A stretch of DNA of 53,488 nt from Cylindrobasidium torrendii FP15055 ss-10 (taxonomy: Eukaryota > Basidiomycota > Agaricomycetes > Agaricales > Physalacriaceae): positions 1-53,488 of the forward strand of contig KN880596.1 of assembly GCA_000934385.1 (NCBI GenBank), in the 5' to 3' direction. The notes under the pieces are model-generated. The model saw nothing but the letters and a program-made list of their open reading frames with translations, did no database searches and had not been told where the DNA came from. Shown in pieces: positions 47,306 through 53,488 of this stretch. The translations under genes and the position numbers were made by a program. Position 1 is the first letter of the stretch. Each line of letters starts with the position of its first letter.

Positions 47306-48958
47306 TTATCTCTGGCGAGGATTGACTTTGCTTGCGCCAAGGTCTTTCACACCAAAGAAAGCACACACAGCGCTAACGACAGAAACAAGACAGGCTGAAG
47401 CTGAGCTAAGATTCCAACAAGTGCACCACGAAGTTACTCCATCGTTCGTCTTGTCGCCACTTGTTGCACGGTAGACGAGGTCGACGAAGGCCCGAGAAAG
47501 CAATTTAGCTGCCGTACGTTTCGTCTTGTTTGTCGCGCTCGCAGACGTAGGTGCTTTGCACGTCCCGCCGAGCATCATGTAGATGAAGATAGCAAGCCAG
47601 GCGATGGCGAGAAAGATGTCGAGACAAAGGACCTTCTTTGCCCGGGCGCGTGCAGCTAGCCACATACGTTCGTCCATCAGCGATGCCATGATGCTCTTCC
47701 TCTTGGGCCCGCGCCTCTTATTGCTCGAAGTGTTGGATCCAATGGCGGTACTGCCTTCCCAGTCCTCTTCCTCCTCCTCATCTCGACCGCCATTGCGAAA
47801 CATCGAGGGATCCACAATGAGGTTGACATGGACGTCCTGCTGCTGTGGAAATCCCTTCTTGCCCTTCTTTTTCTTCTTCCCACCGTTACCGTTGGGCAGG
47901 ACCATCCCTGTGAGGCCAGGGATGCCCATATTTTGGTCGCCCTTGGGGCGCTTGCGAAAGCAGGGACGGACCGCGAAGTAGAAGAAAAGACCGAGAAACG
48001 TGATGCAGGATGCGACATAAAGCAGGTATGCTGCGGGAGTTCCAGCAGGAGTCGGCTTGTCCGTTGTCTTTATCGCCTGGGAAGGGTCAGCGCAATCCAG
48101 CCGTGCCAAGCTACTACATACCAACGCAGCATATATGCCAGGAACTGCTGCAGCAAGAACAAGAAGGAGCTGGAGGATGCGAAATACAGTGCGTTTGCGG
48201 GGCCCAGCGGTGACGAGATTGCCATTGGCGTCAGTGGTGCCGATGAGTGACTGTGGCTTTCCTTCAGCGACCGTAGAGGGCTTGACGCCAGCAAATTCTC
48301 GTTCGAGCATACGTATACGCTCTTCTTTGGTTCCAGCATCGACGCTATCATTTGGATCGAGCGACCAAGGCAAGAGTGTGTCGTGCCCGGCAGATGAAAA
48401 TGGAGGGGGTGGCGAGAAGGGCGGTGGGGACATTGCGGTTCCACCGAATGGAGGAGATGCAGAGCCATATGTTGGATCGAAATAGCCGCGGTTTGTGGTA
48501 CGTTGCGGCGGTAGGGTATAAAGGTCGTCCGGGTCATTAGAGGGTCGTGAAGGGGAGTCGTACCAATGTCGGGACCACGGTGGGAACGCAGATACATCAA
48601 TGCCAGCATCTGACGCCGGAGGCATGGACTGGCGGCGCTGAGAGCGTGGTGCATGCGAGGGTTGGTCGCTGGAATATTGCGACACAGGCGGTGGATAATC
48701 CAGCATTGGATTTCTTCGCAGTGTCGCCGCATAGTCTGCTAGGTCCAGTGCCTCCACAGACGCATCAGATGGATCCCTCCTGGTCTGTCGGGGATATCTG
48801 GGATAGTCATCGTCGTAGTCGTAGTTGTCGTACTGGGGCCGTGCATAGCGCGGTTCGTACGATTCTGTCGGTGGATTGGGGTCGAAGGGTTCCGGGGACC
48901 ATGGCCTACGAAATTGCGACGCCGGAGGAGGTGTGGCTAGACTGCGTTGGTGGTACAT
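47306..48958 (-). CDS. Multi-span membrane protein, basidiomycete hypothetical
   Basis: Model: complement(47306..48076, 48122..48958), 535 aa. The N-terminal 230 residues are rich in Pro, Tyr and Asp. Four hydrophobic segments follow (ILQLLLVLAAAVPGIYAAL, LYVASCITFLGLFFYFAV, LDIFLAIAWLAIFIYMML, SACLVSVVSAVCAFFGV). A long cytosolic loop between the second and third carries a Gly/Lys-rich run (GKKKKKGKKG) and an acidic patch (DEEEEEDWEG). The four-span layout resembles MARVEL-type proteins, but no signature proves it. The 45-nt intron (gtatgt...cccag, with a gctgac branch site) is a multiple of three and lacks stops, so it would be missed by a simple ORF call. Confidence 0.72.
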   Translation of the reverse strand: MYHQRSLATPPPASQFRRPWSPEPFDPNPPTESYEPRYARPQYDNYDYDDDYPRYPRQTRRDPSDASVEALDLADYAATLRRNPMLDYPPPVSQYSSDQPSHAPRSQRRQSMPPASDAGIDVSAFPPWSRHWYDSPSRPSNDPDDLYTLPPQRTTNRGYFDPTYGSASPPFGGTAMSPPPFSPPPPFSSAGHDTLLPWSLDPNDSVDAGTKEERIRMLEREFAGVKPSTVAEGKPQSLIGTTDANGNLVTAGPRKRTVFRILQLLLVLAAAVPGIYAALVCSSLARLDCADPSQAIKTTDKPTPAGTPAAYLLYVASCITFLGLFFYFAVRPCFRKRPKGDQNMGIPGLTGMVLPNGNGGKKKKKGKKGFPQQQDVHVNLIVDPSMFRNGGRDEEEEEDWEGSTAIGSNTSSNKRRGPKRKSIMASLMDERMWLAARARAKKVLCLDIFLAIAWLAIFIYMMLGGTCKAPTSASATNKTKRTAAKLLSRAFVDLVYRATSGDKTNDGVTSWCTCWNLSSASACLVSVVSAVCAFFGVKDLGASKVNPRQR

Positions 48959-49396
48959 AACATGAAAAGTCGTAAAAGGATGACGGTGATAGCAGAAATC
49001 GAGCTATTATGTCACAACGTGAACGTGCGTGACTGATTCGACTCTTTTGACAGCTCGCGGCTGCAAGCCATTGGGGCAAAGCAGTCTTCGAAAGTATTTC
49101 ACAAACTAGAGTAGACTACGCGCTGCCACTTGCGCGATATCGATACCCATTTGTCAATCCTAGCGCTTGAGTCGCACAGGAAGCCGCTTTGAGTTTATAC
49201 ACGGGGCACTGTATACTGTATACTACTGCTGAATTGGTAGTTTGACTTGAACGCTTTTCTCCAATTCACGACGGATTGTGAGACATCGGCACACCACGAC
49301 CGTTTGCAATAATCCGAGAGAGATTCATGTTTGTTGGCCAGCGATACCTGCTACATCCAGATTCCAAAACCATCCAATACAGTTACAGATTCCGAT
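48959..49396. other. Intergenic
   Basis: 438 nt between two minus-strand genes: promoter of the membrane-protein gene and 3' end of the eIF4E-like gene. Nothing further was recognised. Confidence 0.5.
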
Positions 49397-50698
49397 TCAC
49401 TTCTTGCCTCTCCAAGCACTTCCACCGCCTCCACTACCACCAATACCAATGCCAAAGCTTCCAAAGGCACCACTGGTTGGCGTTGATCCAGGCGTGTTGC
49501 CGCCGCCACGATAGTTGGAGAATTGTGGCTGGATACCGAAGAACTTGCCTGGAGGTGGCCTGTCTTCCGAGTTGTATTGGAATTCCACACCAACACTATC
49601 TTGCTCCCCAACTCCCAACACCTCGACAATCTTCTTGCCAATATCGTTGACGCGACCGACGTTGTCTTTGCTTCGCACCCATACTTGTATGCGGTCAACC
49701 TTGCTCCGCAGACTGACTACAGCACCGCAAATTTCTCCCTGATCCTCTTCACCCGATGTGGTCTCAATCTGTTCACCGACCAGAGCCATACAGAGATCAA
49801 ACCAGCAGCGATCAAGTAGCTCGGGTGAGTTCTTCATTGTTAATACCCATTTGCCACCGTTCTTGTTCGCAGGGTCCTCCCACATCGGACGGATACCCGC
49901 CTTGAACAGGTGGTAGTTGGCGTTCTTGTCCAGGCGTGAGGGTGGTTTGAGCCAGTTAAAGTACCGGCAGAACGACTCCACAGTAGCAAATTCTCCAACG
50001 TGGGTGAGACCAGCTTCATATTCACTCTCTGCAGCAGCAGCGAAGGATGGCTCTGCGGCGGACCCGGGAACACCAAAGGGGGCCTTTGTGTCGTGATAGA
50101 TATTCCTAGGGAGATGTTAGAGACATTTTGCGAGGAGAAGGCAGTAGACGCACCAGTGGTACTGCAATGGATGCTCAGGCTTAATCATAGGGATCCCTGG
50201 AGTCTTTGGATCATCGACCATTTCCGCGTCCGGTGGTTTCGCAGTGCCGTCGATGGAGAGGGCGCGTGTCTTGGCAAGGCGAGCGGTAATCGCATCGAGA
50301 CTGGGAATGTTCTTGTAGCCGACTTTGCGTTCACGCTTGTCCGTAAGAGTATCATGTATCTTGAGCGATTCGGTCGTAAGCGCATCACCACTCTGCGGCT
50401 CGGGCGCGTCTGTGCCGTTGTTGGTTTCCACGATGGGAGGGATAGACCCGTTCTCGGTTGTTACTGATCCTGCCGGAGATGTGCTACGAGTTGAAGCAGC
50501 AACATTTACGGCGACAGAATCAATTGTGCTCGCAAGCGAGGAGGTCGAGCTTCGCGCATTAAGCGCAAACGCAGCTAAGCGTGGCCGGTTTGCAGAGTTC
50601 GGGGACTGGCTGGGCGGAACGTTGACATTGATACGGGCCGCAAGCTGGTTGAGGGTCGGGAGGCGGTTGCTGGAGGAGGACCGTTCGGGAGTGGTCAT
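49397..50698 (-). CDS. eIF4E-family cap-binding-like protein, atypical
   Basis: Model: complement(49397..50105, 50154..50698), 417 aa. The first 170 residues are disordered. The eIF4E fold begins at HPLQYHWNIYHDTK and continues through KNANYHLFKAGIRPMWED, KNGGKWVLTM and RCWFDLCMALVGEQ. Residue W256 in the MWE motif, which stacks on the cap in canonical eIF4E, is kept. The partner of mouse W56 aligns with Y210, as in 4EHP-type proteins, and the dorsal W73 position aligns with C227. An insertion of about 13 residues precedes Y210. A Gly-rich tail ends the protein. It may be a translational repressor or a specialised initiation factor rather than the general eIF4E. The alignment is by eye. The gene is divergent from SNU13. 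Confidence 0.85.
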
Positions 50699-51031
50699 CG
50701 TCGTCGGTGACTGAGGATTGAGGCAACGGCGATTTCCGTATTTGGTCCGCGTGACCAAATGCTCGCGAGTCGCGGCGCAACTTCGAAGATGTACTATTGC
50801 TAAACTCACATTCGCCACTAATACGATGTAAAATAAACCTTGGCGGTAAGCAAGGACTACTCCAGATTGCTCTGAAGGAGCTTGTAGACAATAATTCGAA
50901 GAACTCGGTCCGATCGAACCGATCCATCACAATTTTTTCCCAAGATGAATACAGCTCTACCACCAACCACGACCAAGGATCCAGATTGACGTGAGGTCAC
51001 CACCCTATCTTCAAACTTCAAAACACACGAA
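50699..51031. promoter_or_regulatory. Divergent promoter region, eIF4E-like / SNU13
   Basis: 333 nt between two divergent start codons, both for RNA-binding proteins. No specific site could be assigned. Confidence 0.5.
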
Positions 51032-51568
51032 ATGTCCACCCCCGAGTCCCATGGAAAAGCCTGGCCTCTGGCCAACGCTGAGCTCACCAACTCTGTGCGT
51101 GAACAACCATGCTCAATTTCGCATGCATTTACGGCCTTCTTTCTATAGATTCTCGAGCTCTGCCAGCAGGCAAACAGATATAAGCAGCTGAAGAAGGGTG
51201 CTAATGAAGGTGCGTGAAAGTTCCAATTCTGACAATGTGGCTGACGCTCGCATATAGCTACCAAAACGCTCAACCGTGGCATTGCCGAGTTCATTGTCCT
51301 CACCGCCGACACAGAGCCTCTGGAAATTCTTCTCCACCTTCCTTTGTTGTGCGAAGAGAAGGTACGCAGCATCTTCCAATATTTATACACAAGTCCTTAC
51401 CCATGTCAGAATGTCCCATATATTTTCGTCCCCTCCAAGGCTGCGCTCGGCCGTGCATGCGATGTCACTCGCCCTGTAATTGCTGCTAGCGTTCTTTCCA
51501 CGCAACAGCGTGAGCTTGAGAGTCAAATCCGTACTATCAAGCTGGCCATTGAGAAGGAACTGGTGTAA
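51032..51568 (+). CDS. SNU13: U4/U6-U5 snRNP and box C/D snoRNP protein Snu13 (15.5K)
   Basis: Model: join(51032..51094, 51149..51209, 51258..51361, 51410..51568), 128 aa, the usual length. The L7Ae fold is intact: the RNA-binding stretch [20 protein letters not shown], then [32 protein letters not shown] and RPVIAASVL. Snu13 binds kink-turns in U4 snRNA and in box C/D snoRNAs, so it serves both splicing and rRNA 2'-O-methylation. All introns are 46-54 nt GT-AG. UBC9 follows 165 nt downstream on the same strand. Confidence 0.96.
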
Positions 51569-51732
51569 TAGATTCCTTGTACGCAAACGTTGTATCCATA
51601 ATACGATATCTCTCCTTCTCGGTGAATTCGTGAATGTCATGAGACGACGACTATAAACGATGCTTTGGGCCGAGAGTAAGTTGAGTGCATACCTCCCGCT
51701 TAGTCAGCACTCAAGCTACACCTTTGACCACC

Positions 51733-52578
51733 ATGTCGGGCATCTGTCGTCCCCGCCTCGCCGAGGAGCGCAAGCAGTGGCGCAAGGATCACCCTTTCGT
51801 TCGTGCATACCTTCGACATGTTGAACGCCCTCCAACTCGAAAATGCAGGGATTCTTTGCGAAGCCAGCGAAAGCCGCTGATGGCACCATGAACCTAATGG
51901 AATGGGAGGTTGGCATTCCCGGTAAAGCAAACGTACGTCCCCATATCATATCGCGTGAAATGATGTGGTTTGACCTTGAATTGACGTCTAGACGGCGTGG
52001 GACGGCGGGCTGTACAAGTTGACAATGATTTTCCCTGAAGGCGCGTCTTAATCATTATCACGTCTCCGCCTATAGCTGACCTGGACACCACGACGTTTAG
52101 ACTATCCTTCGAAGCCACCGAAATGTAAACTCAACCTGAACACCCCAGTCAGATTTTTGATCTAGGCTGTAGGTAAATTCACCCCGCCACTCTTCCACCC
52201 CAATGTCTATCCTTCGGGCACTGTGTGCCTGTCCATCTTGGACGAGGAGAAGTCATGGAAGCCCGCTATTACCATCAAGCAGGTTCGTCGTGTGATTATA
52301 GTATGGCCGAGCGGCTTCATAACTCTTTCGAATAGATTTTGCTTGGTATTCAGGACCTTCTGGACGATCCGAATGTCAATGACCCCGCACAGAGTGAAGC
52401 CTACACAATGTTCAAGTTCGTACGCCCCTCATTTTCGCCTTCCTGCCTCTCACATCCTACAGGAATGACAAGACCGCTTATGAGTATGTCAATCCTTTAA
52501 GGTCATCACTCTTAATCTAACGCCTGAGTTAGGAAGAAGATACGCCAGCAGGCAAGGGAAAACTTCCCAAAGAACTGA
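51733..52578 (+). CDS. UBC9: SUMO-conjugating enzyme Ubc9
   Basis: Model: join(51733..51798, 51849..51932, 51992..52040, 52101..52124, 52173..52282, 52336..52415, 52463..52483, 52533..52578), 159 aa. Landmarks are [42 protein letters not shown], the HPN motif (83-85) and the catalytic Cys93 in [11 protein letters not shown]. The end is ARENFPKN. Ubc9 is the single E2 for SUMO, acting mainly in the nucleus. Intron 3 (52041..52100) has a non-canonical gcgcgt donor, because only that site gives the required E-D-Y junction. Two exons are very small (24 and 21 nt). Identity is certain. Confidence 0.96.
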
Positions 52579-53488
52579 GCACTATCTTTTTGGGGCCTCG
52601 CAATGCCTCGTCCATAACTTTGCTTGTTCTGCTTTACCTAATAATGGGCATGGATATTTAAAATGTAAGGCTATCGACAGCCTGACGCTACTGAAGACCA
52701 TTGTTGTATTGAGCGCGCATGCTTTGCTTGGTTTCTCGGAGTATCCGACCCTCCGGTGTCCATGAGTAGTGTCGATTGTTCGTCTCGTGGAAGTTATGCA
52801 ACGACTAGTACACAGGAAAGGTAGGGACCCCGATGTTGGCCGGTTCGTACATGCATAGCACATACGTGAACGGGGTCTATCTCGAAACCTCACCGTTGCG
52901 CCAGTGCCAATGGCATTCGTGAGCAAAAACAATCGATGAGGTTTCTATCGTTTGTCCCGAACCAGTCCTGTTCATGAGGCTTGCGCGTTGGACTTACCCT
53001 GTCAGGAAGACAGCCCCGACTACCCTCAATCTTCTGATACTCTCCCATTGACACGATGCCTTCTTTGAAAATGGATAGTAGAAAGCATTCAAGCTACTGG
53101 AGTTCACTGTTGATGAATACGTAGTAGCGTCGCAGTCAGAGTGGTGCTGACGATGCCTGAAGGCCTAAAAGTGGGATCTATCATTCAAAATATACTGAGC
53201 TAGTTTTCTTGAGTGGACTGTGGCAGCAGCTAGCCGGCATCTTCCGAACGATCGCTGAAAACAGTGCCACGATCGAATTTCACGGTTTACATCTGAATTG
53301 AGTACGCCTTAAAACTCCAGCCATCCCCGTGTTCATCATTCACCATTCCTAGCATATCCTTCAGTGAGAACTGACTAATCATACGAACACTTCACTTCGC
53401 CTCATAGCATAGATGCACACGGCTACTGCAGTGGAAGTCCTCGTTCAGGCCAAGCTGTCACCTTGTCACAGCATTGCTGCACATCCTT
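52579..53488. other. Right-end intergenic sequence
   Basis: About 910 nt after UBC9 to the window edge. The frames present (for example on the minus strand near 52582-52932) are short and not protein-like. It holds the UBC9 3' end, and possibly the promoter of a gene beyond the window. Confidence 0.5.

Noticed and set aside
47461..47530. Second possible intron (gtacgg...caacaag) in the 535-aa membrane protein
   Set aside because: The phase on its two sides does not match, and the uninterrupted frame stays protein-like.

Overview
The window is nuclear DNA of a filamentous basidiomycete, most likely an agaricomycete. Most genes are split by many very short introns (about 42-65 nt). Donors are mostly gtgcgt, gtaagt or gtacgt, with some weaker forms such as gttcgt and gtccgt, and acceptors are yag or aag. 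The proteome is fungal: BRX1, GARP subunit VPS54, SNU13, UBC9, proteasome beta5, yeast-type amino-acid permeases and an F-box-like family. I see no bacterial operon, phage or CRISPR feature. I built the gene models by hand from splice sites and reading-frame phase. They are self-consistent in length but have not been checked against RNA.

Layout from left to right. Positions 1-900 hold a possible tRNA-derived (SINE-like) head and unidentified exon-like pieces. 948-4270 (minus strand) carries an arrestin-like protein and BRX1. 4578-10548 (plus) carries a TLC-domain membrane protein, VPS54 and a mitochondrial ribosomal protein. 10809-13717 (minus) carries a small Cys-rich protein, a conserved fungal protein of unknown role and mitoribosomal mS38/COX24. 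13982-23956 (plus) carries a dynamin-family GTPase, an INPP5F/Sac2-like phosphoinositide phosphatase and two hypothetical proteins. 24486-30595 is a three-unit tandem array of about 2.02-kb repeats, each with one intronless F-box-like gene. 30799-31707 (minus) is a four-span membrane protein, divergent from proteasome beta5 (PRE2, 31962-33134). 33188-39103 (minus) holds two paralogous amino-acid permeases of equal length. 40081-42665 (minus) is a LIM-domain protein, followed by about 3 kb of mostly non-coding DNA. 45634-52578 holds an ERF2-like palmitoyltransferase, a basidiomycete membrane protein, an atypical eIF4E-family protein, SNU13 and UBC9.

Most genes are single-copy housekeeping genes that share themes rather than operons. 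Membrane traffic and lipid signalling are represented by VPS54, dynamin, the SAC phosphatase, the arrestin, ERF2 and the permeases. Ribosome biogenesis and translation are represented by BRX1, two mitoribosomal proteins, SNU13 and the eIF4E relative. Protein turnover and modification are represented by PRE2, UBC9 and the F-box array. An arrestin-type ubiquitin-ligase adaptor and permeases occur in the same window, but nothing in the sequence links them functionally.

The most unusual parts are the F-box array, where unit 3 looks like a mosaic of units 1 and 2, the permease pair with one intron presence/absence difference and a GC-AG intron, and an eIF4E-like protein with altered cap-pocket and dorsal-surface residues. 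I did not find a clearly new multi-gene system.
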